Shown: in pieces, positions 1 through 10,676 of the stretch
Position numbering within the stretch: the stretch's first letter is position 1
How the letters are laid out: each line of letters opens with the position of its first letter
Assembly (NCBI RefSeq): GCF_000485595.1
Contig: NW_014577332.1
Span: forward strand, 126,258-159,326
Direction: 5' to 3'
From: Priapulus caudatus
Lineage: Eukaryota; Priapulida; Priapulimorpha; Priapulimorphida; Priapulidae
DNA length: 33,069 nt
Translations under genes and position numbers: made by a program
Notes under the pieces: generated by a model
Seen by the model: the letters and a program-made list of their open reading frames with translations, nothing else
The model's database searches: none
What the model was told of the DNA's origin: nothing

Positions 1-173
1 TTACGACCGTAAACCTAGTTTTACGACCGTAAAACCCAGTTTATCGACGTAAAACTGGGTTTTAGGACGTAAAACCTAGTTTATCGGCCGATATTGATAG
101 TTTAATTTGATAAACCTGGTTTTAGGACCGTAAAACTAGTTACGACCGTAAAACCCAGTTTATCGCCGTAAAA
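1..173. repeat. 20-base minisatellite at the left edge
   Basis: About eight imperfect copies of a ~20-base unit, each carrying a CGTAAAAC-like core followed by CYAGT and TTA. Copies differ by substitutions and small indels; one near 85-105 is strongly diverged. The array is cut by the window edge, so its full size is unknown. Confidence 0.75.
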
Positions 174-613
174 CAGACACACACGTTTTTTCCAGACACA
201 TCGTCGCCAGCGCAGTTTGAACGTGTGGGTTACATAAGGTCAACGCGTTACAGCAGCTGTAGTACCCGCGTGGGTGCGGCGTATATAGTAGTAGGCTAGG
301 GTTGCAGGCGTGTGGTGTGTGTGCGCGGCGCGGCATGACAGGGGGAGGTATAGATACAATAATGTAACCCAAACCCAGGATAGGGTTACAACGCGTCGCT
401 ATGGCTTTCTGTGGAGGAAATTCAGGGAACCCCTGAGTGAATCATTCAGGGCAGTTTGCTGGTGCGTTTTCAGAGAGTAGAACTTCCAAACTGGGTTTAT
501 TCTCAACATGAACCTTTCTCCGCTATCTTGGAACTTACTATGTATCACAATACTCCGTATTAAACTAATATAACCTGTTACAAAAATTCGAAGTGACGAG
601 CGGCGAATATACT
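174..613. other. No gene recognised
   Basis: Between the minisatellite and the retroelement remnant I see only short, unsupported reading frames and no motif. Part of it may be degraded upstream Gypsy sequence, but I cannot show that. Confidence 0.4.
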
Positions 614-748
614 GAGCGCCATTTCTGTTGACCTGTGACGTACTTTTGTTTGAAGAGCGGATTCACCGACCAATCGAAGGGCGCTGCGTTTGCCGATCGC
701 TATGCGCATTGGGAATGCGTACGTCACAGGTCAACAGAAATGGCGCTC
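614..748. repeat. 30-base perfect inverted repeat
   Basis: 614-643 and 719-748 are perfect reverse complements (30/30), separated by 75 bases. The arms start GAGCGCCATT and end AATGGCGCTC. The right arm lies in the 5' part of the integrase remnant, so the left arm looks like an inverted duplication of retroelement sequence. The DNA or RNA could form a stable hairpin. Confidence 0.85.
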
Positions 749-1785
749 AAAATATCCGCCTTCGGATCGAATAAACTTCTGCGGAGAATCCACGAGGGTC
801 ATTTGGGCATATCAAATTGTCGTGAGCGTGCTAAAACCTCAATCTGGTGGCCCGGACTTAGCAGTCAAATCAATGATCTTGTTAAGAGCTGTGACGCATG
901 CATCAGGAAGCAGAAAGGTCGTGCGACCGACTTTCCGAAAGGGCCATGGCAGCGAGTCGCTACAGACTTATTGGAATGGAAAGGATCGTCGTTCCTTGTG
1001 CTTGTGGACTACTATTTGCGCTATGTTGAGCTGACGAAGCTCTTCTCCACCTCATCCGCAGCTACAATCAAGTCGATAAAGTCCATATTTGCACATAACG
1101 GACCACAGTATGCATCGCAAGAATTTCAGCAATTCGCAAAGGACTATGGCTTTTCGCATGCAACTAGCAGTCCGCGTTATCCCCAATCGAATGGGGCCGC
1201 AGAGAGAGCGGTACAGATAAGACTGTCAAACAGATGTTGGAGAAAGCTGACGACGATCCGTATCGTGCCTTACTTGCATACCGTGCTACCCCGCTGGAGA
1301 TTGGATACTCACCGGCTGAGTTACTCTTTGGCCGGAGGATACGCACAACCGTGTCGATCATACAGGAGAAACTGGAACCGCAGCTTCCCGACTCTGCTAA
1401 GCTACGCGCGAGGGAGCAATATCAGAGGAACCATCACAGACAGAACTATACTGCTCGCCATCGTGCAGTAGAACGCGACGTCTTGTGGCCAGGAGATGAG
1501 GTGTATGTGAGTAGAGAGAACACACCTGGAACTGTTGTTCGTGTCGTCGAGACACCGTGGTCATATATCGTCGAGACCCCTACAGGGGAGATCAGGAGAA
1601 ACCGTCGTGAACTAGCGTCGCGACCCGAGAGTGTGGACAGTCCCAGCAGCGGAGACCAGGACACTCAGAAACCCACCCGTGAAGTCGCTACTCCAGCAGA
1701 ATTGTCCGCCCGCGATACTACCTCAACTTATTGTACGCGTTCCGGTAGACATGTAATCACACCAAGTAAATTAGATTTGTAATTA
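635..1785 (+). pseudogene. Decayed Ty3/Gypsy integrase (3' end of pol)
   Basis: Remnant of an LTR-retrotransposon integrase, the enzyme that inserts element cDNA into the host genome. Seen in order: an HHCC zinc finger (GHLG, then CDAC), the first catalytic Asp in VATDLLEW, and the region of the catalytic Glu in NGAAERAVQ. After about base 1216 the reading frame changes and continues through YRALLAYRATPL and GYSPAELLFGRR to a basic tail with TRSGR, stopping at 1782. That tail order is typical of the C-terminal half of Gypsy integrases. The frame change and a gap just before NGPQY, where the second catalytic Asp belongs, mean it cannot be active. No gag, protease, reverse transcriptase or 5' LTR is visible. 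Confidence 0.88.
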
Positions 1786-1991
1786 CCAGGCCTACATAGT
1801 GATCAGAATTTTTGAGAGACTTTTTAACTGATCGGTTGCACCGTTTAAAAGGACACTATCGCCTAATGCAATTGGGCTTTGCGTAGTTTGATACGTGATT
1901 CAGATTTTAGTCTTAGATTCAAGTTTCATCATTCATAGTTCAATGTCACAGTTAGCTTAAAACTTAATGGAACACTCGGCTCGAAGGGAGA

Positions 1992-2155
1992 TGTAATATT
2001 AATAACAGCTAGCGCCATCTAAGCATAGCTCTTGGAACTATTAGTCTCGTTCTGATATTAGGACTGAATTCCATCATGGCTGTCTGCTGAGTATTTCAAT
2101 AATAAATCTGATGTTATTTGACTTATGCTTTAATCATAGTCTTTTTTGTATAACA
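1992..2155 (+). mobile_element. Possible 3' LTR of the Gypsy remnant
   Basis: About 200 bases after the integrase stop there is a purine run (GAAGGGAGA), a plausible polypurine tract. It is followed by TG at 1992, an AATAAA-type signal near 2099, and a TAACA end at 2155. TG...CA ends and a polypurine tract are expected of a 3' LTR, but no partner LTR is present, so the boundaries are guesses. Confidence 0.35.
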
Positions 2156-3179
2156 TACCAAGTATAAGAGTAAAATTTACCGAAAATCGGATCGAAATTA
2201 CACGTTCTGATAGTGTATGCTGCAACGTTAGTAGCATGGTTGTTTACAGTGGAAGTTGACGCAGATGCGCGCACAGTTTCAGCATACCGGATGTAACTCG
2301 TTGCTCGTGCGAGTAACTCGGAATGCCTTCAGACGACGCATGTATTGTATCAAACAATTAGGCCAAAGATGAGCTTGGTTTTGTATCAAAAAACGGACCC
2401 ACTGTTACCAAACGATCTATTAGCCAAACAAACGTTACAAATGACTTGCAAAATGAAATCGAAACTATACTTGTACTTCGTCGAAAAATGCAAAATATCA
2501 TGATGTGAAAAGTGAAACTACAATGAGTAGATTAACAAAAGATGCAAAATATGACAGTACACGTGTCAGAAACTTCATATTCGGACCTTCCAAATCATTC
2601 AACGGATCTTCCAAAAATATTGCTAAAAAGTCCCGGACCTGAGGGCAAAAACCACTATTTACAGCCCCTGCTGTTTTCAGATATTCCTTTATTCATACTA
2701 GGACGACATCACAAATGATGGAGATCTGTAACACACAACATGATTAAACTAATTAAACTAAAGCAGAAGAGAACATGTGGTTAAACAATCAAAACTGAAC
2801 TGGTACAGACACAGTACATTATTCTCCAATGTCAACCCTTTGACCATGGGAAATGAGTAGCCTCTTGGGTGTTTGGCGCATTGTAACCTTGCAAGTGGAC
2901 ACCACATACACAACTAACTCATGAGAACTTCGTAATGTTCATGACACATGCATTAGTATAGAACTGCTATTATTTGTCCATATATATTGTGTTATAAGTA
3001 CAATAGCAGTTCACAAAGAACTACGTGTACCATACTACCGTGTCAGTTATCCTATATATATATATATATATTGTCAAACGTAAATAAACATAGGGTTGAA
3101 GAGTAAACAATTTAAAAAAAATGATCGGAACAAATGTAGAAATCTGGGTTAAACGCAGATCATTGCTGTTTTTTTCCAG
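2156..3179. other. Non-coding stretch, intron or 5' flank of the oxidase gene
   Basis: No supported exon. It contains a short (AT)n run near 3053-3071. It lies in the intron before the first visible oxidase exon; the exon with the start codon (about 40 residues) was not found and is probably upstream of the window. Confidence 0.5.
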
Positions 3180-3336
3180 CAAAGTATGTAGAGAACACCC
3201 CGGTCTTGCATAGAGACTGTGTGCCTTTCCAGACAAGGAGTGAGCAGTATGAGGCAGCCTTGCGGAGAGGTCTCAAGGTGTTTGAGTTTGCAGATGAGTG
3301 CAGCTGGTGCAAAGACGACATCGTTGCCCTGTTACA
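3180..3336 (+). CDS. ACOX1: Acyl-CoA oxidase exon A (N-terminal helical domain)
   Basis: The acceptor is a pyrimidine tract ending CAG at 3179 and the donor is gtgagt at 3337. It begins with the last two bases of a split codon and reads TRSEQYEAALRRG, matching the family's N-terminal alpha domain (T-R-S-x-x-Y-E). It ends with a split codon (CA|G) completed by exon B. Confidence 0.88.
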
Positions 3337-3666
3337 GTGAGTACAGTTTTATTTGTTGTGCCCCCCCCCCTGACCGTCCTCCCACAATGACCTGGTTGTC
3401 GTGGTTTAACTTAACCCAATGGCTCTGAACATATCTACACAGCTAAAAAAAACTACATCAATAAAACCAAGTTGTGATAAAGCGTCTTATTCAGGAACAC
3501 TACAACAATGACTGTGGTGGGACTGGAACCCCAGACCTTTCAGTCTAATGTCCTAAGTGCCAGCTGCCAGGGCATCACTTCTCTTTAGCTGTGCAGACAG
3601 TCTTCCTGTTCGTGTGGATATATCTTCATGGTACCCATGTGACAGCGATCTTTTAATGTTTTGTAG
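3337..3666. other. Intron A-B
   Basis: 330-base intron. It holds a run of about 10 C at 3361 and nothing else I recognise. Confidence 0.8.
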
Positions 3667-3821
3667 GATGATAAGCAGTGATTGCTGCTTTGTCCTCCAT
3701 CTTGGTCTGGTCATCCCGGCATTCGATAAACTCGCAAGTGATGAGCAGACTGCCAAGTGGCTCCCTCTGTGCATGCAGTTACAAGTGATCGCTGCCTATG
3801 CTCAGACAGAGCTTGGCCATG
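3667..3821 (+). CDS. ACOX1: Acyl-CoA oxidase exon B (FAD-binding start)
   Basis: Acceptor ttttgtag, donor gtgagt. Reads from MISSD to QVIAAYAQTELGHG. The AYAQTE(L/M)GHG segment is the acyl-CoA oxidase signature contacting FAD. The split codon at the end (G|GA) joins exon C. Confidence 0.95.
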
Positions 3822-3966
3822 GTGAGTAAACTGAATTACTGGCTTCTGTAGGCTCGTAAGAAACATTCCTTTTGACTGAGTATCGATTTTGAAAATATTT
3901 GATTCGAATAGCAAACCTTACTCTATCTACATGCTCGTGTGGTTTCTAGTAACTTTCTGCTTGCAG

Positions 3967-4074
3967 GAACCTACTTGCCAAAACTCGAGACCACCGCGAC
4001 GTATGATACCAGCACTGAGGAGTTTATTCTCAATTCACCGACCCTAACATCTATGAAATTCTGGCCCGGTGGAT
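3967..4074 (+). CDS. ACOX1: Acyl-CoA oxidase exon C
   Basis: Acceptor ctgcttgcag, donor gtaagt. Encodes [14 protein letters not shown] and [18 protein letters not shown], the start of the middle beta-domain. The split codon T|TG continues into exon D as LGHSSTHA. Confidence 0.95.
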
Positions 4075-4589
4075 GTAAGTAAATCACGTTATGAGTATGT
4101 ACGTAGATGCGGAAAGATGTGCGGACGATTTGTGCTTACATGCATCATTACGTTTGAGATTTATTATTTTGTTTCGTTAGAAAAGGTTGATGAATGATAT
4201 TCAAAATTGATTAAATTGATTCAAATCAATGTAGTTGAACAGTCTAATCAATGTTAGTAAAACGTGTTGCGTTATAGAAACGTATAAGATTGTGAGTAAC
4301 TTAGGAGCTGTTTATTCACACGTCAGTGTGGCTTGCTTACATGATGTAAAGAGAACGACTGCCGCACGTGCAGCGCTTATATACGGCAGTCTGGTAGCAG
4401 GAGCCACCGTCACTAGCTATATGTTAACACTTGAACACGCGTTAACCAATGGTGTAATCACTAACACAACAAAACGATCACTTAATCAGTGTGTAGAGTA
4501 ATTTTTTTACAATAATCTGTTTATTATTTGTGTGGGCGCCGTATTGCCATTGTTAGATAACTTCAATATTGCTGTGTGATTGTTTCCAG
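4075..4589. other. Intron C-D
   Basis: 515 bases, AT-rich. An 88-codon open frame at 4235-4501 shows no family resemblance and I treat it as chance. Confidence 0.75.
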
Positions 4590-4709
4590 TGGGACATTCG
4601 TCCACCCACGCGATAGTCATGGCGCAGCTGTGGGTGAACGGTAAATGTCACGGACCTCACCCGTTCTTTGTGCAGTTACGAAGCCTGCAGGATCATCGGC
4701 CACTGCCAG
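4590..4709 (+). CDS. ACOX1: Acyl-CoA oxidase exon D
   Basis: Acceptor tgtttccag, donor gtaggc. Reads HSSTHAIVMAQLWVNGKCHG and HPFFVQLRSLQ, the beta-domain strands with the family's HA-x-V-x-AQL pattern. It ends PLPG, split into exon E. Confidence 0.95.
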
Positions 4710-4849
4710 GTAGGCATCGTGAGATGTGCCGTGCTAGCAACGTCACGTTACTCACCTGTGTCACGAATTAGGGAACACGATTGCTACCGTAATTACATTA
4801 CAGTGTTTCCCCTGGCAAAAAAGTTTTTTGGTGTGTTTGCGCATTTTTA

Positions 4850-5000
4850 GGTCCTAGCAAAGCGAGCACCGCATGGGCTCGGTTAGCTAGGGGGGACCGA
4901 TGGCATGCCCCCCGGATTTATTTGGAAGAAATGGTGCAATTTGGCATTTAGGTGCATTCTAAGCTATTCTGAACATATTGTATGAGACTATTGCATTTTA
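4850..5000. repeat. Probable interspersed repeat with GGGGGG/CCCCCC hairpin
   Basis: A segment rich in GCAAAGCGAGCACCGC followed by a run of G, a GGCATGCC palindrome and a run of C, then an AT-rich tail. I recall similar blocks scattered through marine-invertebrate DNA, but no family name can be given from sequence alone. Confidence 0.35.
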
Positions 5001-5284
5001 GTTCAATAAAGTGTAGTTTATTGATGGAAGAACGGCGATTTTCGTCAGTCTGCTTTGTGCTTTTGACAAATTTCTGTGTGGCGGCTGAGAATTTGAGTGA
5101 AGTGGCCCGCCTCGCTCGTGTCAATGCAGGGGAAACACTGACATTATGACATGCGTTAGAAACGGTACTGGTAATTTTGAGCAGTGAACTGAATTGAATG
5201 AACTGTAAAAAATTTACCGATTATATATTTTTCTCCATTCATAAAAATGTGTGATCGTGTCATGCAGAAATATACTGCTATTAA

Positions 5285-5700
5285 TTGATTTTTAGCTCAG
5301 CTGACGAAGTCAGATGCAGCTTGTAGAATCGCATGAATGTCCGTCCGTTTGTGCGTCCGTGTGTCCGTCAACAGTTATGGCACAAATCTTTACCGCTCAA
5401 CGTACGGTATTGATATTCGGGACGTCGGGGGGGATCGCGAAAAGAACTCGGGATGTTGAATTTTGGGGGTAAAGGGTCAAAGGTCAAGATGTGTTCATGG
5501 GAGGGGAATATTTCCCCCTTAACTTAAGGTATAGGGAGGAAGATGACGGAATTGCGACACTCAAATCTCCGCGCTGCGACCAGATGGTGAGTCGCATCTT
5601 CACAATATTCTGATGTATGAGGTGTGATGGGGAGAAGACCATCATCAGCGCGAAATTGGAGGTCACAGGTCAAAGAACAGTGAGGGACAAGGTCAGCAGA
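5285..5700. repeat. Possible dispersed repeat with GTCCGT runs
   Basis: It starts AGCTCAGCTGACGAAGTCAG (an imperfect palindrome), then several GTCCGT copies at 5340-5370, then AAGGGTCAAAGGTCA-type direct repeats. This mix is typical of a dispersed repeat. No second copy occurs in the window. Confidence 0.35.
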
Positions 5701-7174
5701 ATATCAGCACATTTTCTGAGGACATCGGTCTGAACAGGACCGAGTGCGAGAAACGCTGTTTGTTTCAGCACTGACCGTAACCAATTTTTATCATCTTTAA
5801 TGAAAGGATCATGAAATGTACTTTCCGCTGACCGTCGAAGAGTAAGTGTCTGATAACCTTTAGACCGCTCAGAGGAGGGTTAAACATGTGAGTTGTGACT
5901 GCTTAACAAATGGACTGAACTGCGTTGCTAATTAGAGGCAGCCCCCCGCCAACCCTCCGCCGCACCAACCACCACTACGCTCGCGCTTGACGCATATGCC
6001 ATGATAACATGTTAATATAGCCGAAGTCAGTTAAAAGTTCCACAGCTGTACTTTATTACTCGTACTACCGGTCTAATGAGCAAAGCCTAGCTATCGGGTA
6101 CGATTATTACGATCTGGTATTAGTATTAGTCAGAGACTAGATTATCTCTGAGCCGCGAACGCAGTGGTGGGAGGGCGGCACTGATTGGTTGCCAGTGAGT
6201 TTATTAAGAAGAATCACACCGTCTACCATACACGTCAGTTGAACGGCTGTCGTCTGGCGGCACTTGTATCAAAAAATGAATTGCTGTTTTGAAAATGGAG
6301 TGCAGAAGGGTGGACTTCCTAAGCATAATGGGCCTAAGTCATATTTCGAATGTTTGAAGAAAAAACAGAAAAATATGAACCAAATATTAGAATATGTGAA
6401 TATTGAGTGGGTATCGATGTTTCAACACAGAAAAGTTTGGGGATATATGACTTGAAATACACACTGACACTTGTCCTGTCCCAAATTGTTAGCCGGTAAA
6501 TGGATGCGTGTGAATTAGATTGACTTAGGCCGAATTTGTACGAAGCATGGCGTGTGTGACTTAGGCATTATTAGCACAGGACTTAGGCCAAATTACTTCT
6601 GGGTAGGGTGAGCCTTAGGCAAAAATCTTTACTTCCCATTACAACAATATAGTTTGAATGAATTAACCATTTCCGATTTGAAAACATTTCTCTTCACTCC
6701 GCACTTCCATTTCAGTCGTCTTGATTGTATGCCTAATTTTAGGTGCAACAGTGATCGAGTAGACTGAGAGTGACCGAACATATCCAGTGTGATCTTTATC
6801 AAGTAAGGGACATGGGCCATTTAACACGCCAGACGTGGCAGAGCATCAATGGAAGAGGATGACTTAGGCAAAAAATAATAAGTTCCTCTTTCAAAATGAG
6901 CTGGACTTCGGAACTATTATTTTAGGAAGGTGACGGGATGAAGTTATGCTAAGAGTAGTTCCAAATGAGCAAGGTAGGGTTTATGAGAATACCAACCATT
7001 ACAATCGGAGATTACGCTTACAACATGGTAGTGAGAGCAATCATGAAGTACCGGTCCTGATCTACCCAGCTTAATAATGCGAATATTCATTCTCGTTGGT
7101 TAGGTAACTGGTTGGTTGGTGTTCTATCACGTGATCGATGTTATGGTCATGTGCAGCACTTCTAAGTCGGCAAG

Positions 7175-7313
7175 TTGTGAAACTGGGCTGACAGTTGGCT
7201 CACCAAGAATTAGCTCTGGTGGCAGTACAGTGGTGGAACAATGGCTATCTGAATGTTCGACAGCAATGTGGGCGATGTCCACTGGCGACATACATCATGA
7301 TGAAGAACTGCAC
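7175..7313 (+). pseudogene. Noisy copy of acyl-CoA oxidase exon E
   Basis: Aligns throughout with 10561-10676 (TGTGAAACT, GACAATGGCTATCTGA-like, CCACGCGACATAC-like, then the gtgagttta donor). It is about 139 bases long instead of 116, from roughly twenty scattered extra bases that destroy the frame. The acceptor CAG is blurred. The donor junction is single here, not duplicated as in the clean copy. Confidence 0.8.
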
Positions 7314-7807
7314 GTGAGTTTAGTAATAGTGTTCTCGTCACACTATATAAAGTTTGAAAATTTAATTTCCCTGTTTAAGCGATATGCAGTACGCAGAAAA
7401 CCGTGTCTGGTGTGGCCACTGTGAATCTTGAAACCGTCGCCCGCCAGCCGCTGCCTTGTCATTCCACACATCCTTATTCGATAGTCGTGAGTGTGCCACT
7501 GGTAATCCCGTGTGGATAGAAGAATGTTGGGCCGAACTCAGCGTGGTGAGCCGCGGCAGACGTGCGGAACGTTCAGTTAGGGAAAGTAGAGACTTGCATG
7601 ATGTAGCATTGAGGCATGCCTGTAAATACCTGTCATAACCTCTACTTCTGTCACACGCCGCTAGGACAGGTGCGTGCGGTTCGACGAGGCGCTATAGTTT
7701 CTTTACCGATCTGTTGTGGATAAAGAAGTATAAGTGGTGGACTAATAACTATTTAATCGCAGCGAAGCCTTCCAGATGAACTATAGGCCAATGGCTCACT
7801 TCAAATA

Positions 7808-8120
7808 ACCTGTACTGAGTACCTGGTACTGTAGCTCTCTTACTAGTACGCTCCTACTGTTAGCTGTGACTTACTAGTCCCACGCGTCTACTGTACTGTA
7901 GCCTCATACTAAGTACCGGTCTACTGTACTGGTACGTCATCTAGTACCGCCGCCGGCGTCTACTGGGTACTGTACCTCTACTACGTACCCGTCTACTGTA
8001 ACTGTACCTCTACTAAGTAACCTCTACTGTAAACTGTACCGGTCTACTAGTACCGCTACTGTAGTATCTGTAGCCCTACGTACTAGTCCCTCTACTGTAC
8101 CTCTACTAGTACCTGTACTG
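7808..8120 (+). repeat. GTAC-rich 28-base minisatellite, noisy copy
   Basis: Irregular repeats of CTGTACTGTACCTCTACTAG-like sequence. It corresponds to the clean array at 11083-11252 with added bases, and lies in the intron before exon F. Confidence 0.8.
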
Positions 8121-8227
8121 GTCTTATTCCTGTCACCTCATTCGTATTTCTGTTTATTCTTCTTTCTTATTTCTTTTTTTGTTATTTCTCATGTCTTATT
8201 TTCTGCGTTTCGGCTCGTGCTCTGCAG

Positions 8228-8404
8228 CTGAGTGCGGACGGCGTGTACACGCGCCGTGGCTCTGAGAAGAGTGGTATGCGTCGATGGTGATGATGCGTGT
8301 CATTTTTCATCGCGCTGCGTGCGGAGGAGCAACCTTGTCCAAGGCGCTGCACAAATCGCGCGCGCTACAGCTGTGTGCGCCGCAAGTGCATCGCCTGCGC
8401 CCGG
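8228..8404 (+). pseudogene. Noisy copy of acyl-CoA oxidase exon F
   Basis: Follows ctctgcag and matches the minus-strand exon at 16717-16887, from CTGAGTGCGGACGGCG to the CCCGG end. Scattered indels break the frame (about 177 bases against 170 expected) and the donor reads gttgag. Confidence 0.8.
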
Positions 8405-8860
8405 GTTGAGACAGCCACGCTGCGCGCTCCGTCTAGTGGGGATGCGGCTGTGTAGGGGGGGGACACGCTACAGCTGTGTGCGCCGGCAGTGCACGCCGCG
8501 GCGGACCCGGGTGAGACAGCCAACGCTCCCGCTCCCGCTATGGGATGCGGCTTGTAGGGGGACACGCTACATGGCTGTTGCGCCGGCAGTGCACGCCGCG
8601 GCCGGGTGAGACAGCCAACTGTCGCCGCTCTCCCAGTAGTGGGATGCGTGCTGTAAGCGGGGGACACACTACAGCTGTGTGCGCCGGCAGTGGCACGCCG
8701 GCGGCCCGGGTGAGACAGCCACGGGGCTCGCCGTCCCCGCTAGTGGCATGCGGCTTGTAGGGGGGACTCGCGTACAGCTGTGTGCGCGGCGAGTGCCACC
8801 CGCGCCTCGGGTGAGACAGCCACGCTTCGCGCTCTCTAGTGGGCCTGGCGCTTGTAGGGG
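8362..8860 (+). repeat. Exon F donor-site minisatellite, noisy copy (~5 units)
   Basis: About five units of roughly 100 bases. Each has CTACAGCTGTGTGCGCC (end of exon F), CCCGGGTGAGACAGCC (the splice donor) and GATGCGGCTTGTAGGGG (intron). It is the forward counterpart of the inverted array at 15998-16762, which has about eight units. Confidence 0.88.
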
Positions 8861-9205
8861 GGAGGTATGTTTTGATATAGCCATATATTGGCATTTTATG
8901 GACCCTGTATACGAATCTTTAAGACATCCTATATAAACAGGTGGCCATTCAATGGGGGGGGGGGCGTTACTGTGTTACTGCCATTAAAGTGAAATTCCGG
9001 TAGTGTCTTTTATAGAAACGTGTCTATTTTATAGCGATTACCTCTAACACCAGTTTAACTGTAATCGTAGTAGAAGCACATTTACAGCGTATTTAAACAC
9101 GTTGTATGGCCGTTCATATTATATCGTCATATTGAGTGTTCTCTTGTTGAATGGCTGCATGCCTGGATTGTCGGGGTGCATTATTTCTCTGTGTGGTCGT
9201 CACAG
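8861..9205. other. Intron F-G, unique part
   Basis: Non-coding and AT-rich, with a run of about 10 G near 8954. It is repeated in inverse orientation at 15654-15995. Confidence 0.75.
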
Positions 9206-9368
9206 TGAACAGGAGAGTCAGGTCATTGATTATCAGACGCAGCAGATGAAACTCTTCCCTTGGATTGCCATGACCTTCTCTTTCCTATTTCTCCGGAAAC
9301 ACGTAGAAGAGGTGTACAACGCCAGAACAGAGGAGATGAATGAAGGAAACTACTCCAACCTGGCCGAG
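9206..9368 (+). CDS. ACOX1: Acyl-CoA oxidase exon G
   Basis: Acceptor gtcgtcacag, donor gtagga. Completes the PG|E junction of exon F and reads EQESQVIDYQTQQMKLFP, then EEVYNARTEEMNEGNYSNLA. This is the linker and first helices of the C-terminal alpha domain. The clean frame makes this the better of the two G copies. It lies between the two splice-site arrays. Confidence 0.93.
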
Positions 9369-9674
9369 GTAGGAGACACGGGGCGAAATTAGAACCGGGG
9401 GGGGGGGATCGGGTGATTAAGGAACTAATTCTTTTTGGCAGTCGTTGTCTGCCTGATAGTTAGAAAACCAAGTGACTGTTTCCATACATTCTTCAACTGT
9501 ACACTCGCACTAGATGTGTTGAACCTTTTCTCAATGTGTTTATCGGTAAAAACCTCTGTGATGGATTTGATCGTTGATGTTGTGATGATGATAATTGGGC
9601 TACGACGTGTTCGACCGATGGTCTGCATGGTTTCAAGCTTCACTCAGTCTTTGCCGGGCTGATGGCATAGATTT
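9369..9674. other. Start of intron G-H and a block junction
   Basis: Intron sequence leads into one variant unit of the exon H acceptor repeat at 9598-9660 (GCATGGTTTCA, CTTCACTCAGTC, GCCGGGCT). It then switches abruptly to the exon E block, so the intron is not continuous here. Confidence 0.7.
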
Positions 9675-10029
9675 TAGATCTGTATTAGTAGTATCTTAGA
9701 TATATGCTCTGTCAGAGCGCGAATGCGGTGGTGGGGGGAGGGCGCTCTTGATTCGGTTGCCAGTGAGTTTATCAAAAGAATACCCGGCTACAGTACACAT
9801 CAGTTGAGCGCTGTCGCTCTGCGGCACTTGTATAAAAAATGAATTGCTGTTTTGAATAGACCTTCCTAAAATAATGGCCTAAGTCATATTTTCAAGTTTT
9901 GAGAAAAACAGAAAAATATTAACCAAATATTGACATTTATTAATCATTTCACACAGAAAGGTTTGGGGATATATGACTTGAAATACACATGACGCTGTCT
10001 GTCAAATATGTTACATAATATGTTAATTA

Positions 10030-10385
10030 GATGACTTAGGCCAATTTACGAACATGGCGTTGTGACTTAGGCTATTTTACACAGGACTTAGGCCAAATTA
10101 CTTCTGGAGTAAGTGACTTAGGCAAAATATTTATTCCCATTACAAACAATATAGTTGAATGAAATTAACCCATTTCCATTTAAAACAATTTCTCCCCTGA
10201 ATCTTCATTCTCAGTCGTCTTGATTGATGCCTAATTATGTGGCAAAGTGTCGAACTGGGTAGGAACATCATTGATCTTTTCAATAAGGACTTGGGCCATT
10301 TTACACCAGAGGTGGCCAGCATCATGAAGAGATGACTTAGGCAAAAATATAATTTTTTTCAAAAAGTGACTTAGGCTATTATTTT
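10030..10385 (+). repeat. TGACTTAGGC motif cluster in the intron before exon E
   Basis: At least six copies of (T)GACTTAGGC followed by a C/T- or A-rich word, spaced 35-240 bases apart, plus one inverted copy near 9865. The noisy copy of the block (6320-6910) has the same set, so it is a feature of the intron and not a sequencing effect. Confidence 0.65.
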
Positions 10386-10560
10386 AGGAAGGTGACGATG
10401 TGTAAAGTAGTTCCAATGACATATGGTTTATAGAATCCATACATCATTCCTACAACCATTAACATAGAAGTAGTCCCTGTCACACTTAATAATGATATTA
10501 TCTCGTGTGTTGAACTGTTGTTGTTTCCACTATCAGTTAGTCATCAGCATTCTATCGCAG

Positions 10561-10676
10561 GTGTGAAACTAGGTGACATTGGCTCCAAGATTAGCCTGCA
10601 CAGTGTGGACAATGGCTATCTGATGTTCAACAATGTGCGATGTCCACGCGACATACTCATGATGAGGAACTGCCAC
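10561..10676 (+). CDS. ACOX1: Acyl-CoA oxidase exon E
   Basis: Acceptor tctatcgcag, donor gtgagt. Reads VKLGDIGSKISLHSVDNGYL and VRCPRDILMMRNCH, matching the family's V-x-x-GDIG and DNG(Y/F)L, R-x-PR stretches. The phase-0 end joins LSADG of exon F. The donor junction is tandemly duplicated just downstream (see 10667-10704). Confidence 0.94.

Larger units (their letters stand above)
4710..6109. other. Intron D-E, unique part
   Basis: No exon seen. It carries two pieces that look like dispersed repeats (listed separately) and a C-rich patch at 5942-5990. The rest has no recognisable structure. Confidence 0.6.
6110..8120 (+). repeat. Noisy copy of the exon E block (matches 9675-11252)
   Basis: Parallel to 9675-11252: it shares the GGTTGCCAGTGAGTTTAT segment, the TGACTTAGGC cluster, exon E and the trailing GTAC-rich array. 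This copy is expanded by many scattered single-base insertions, the pattern expected of uncorrected long-read sequence. Confidence 0.8.

Noticed and set aside
4235-4501. An extra exon in intron C-D
   Set aside because: Exons C and D join in phase without it, and its translation has no resemblance to acyl-CoA oxidases.
7116-7424. A 102-codon frame as a separate gene
   Set aside because: It is a shifted reading of the noisy copy of oxidase exon E.
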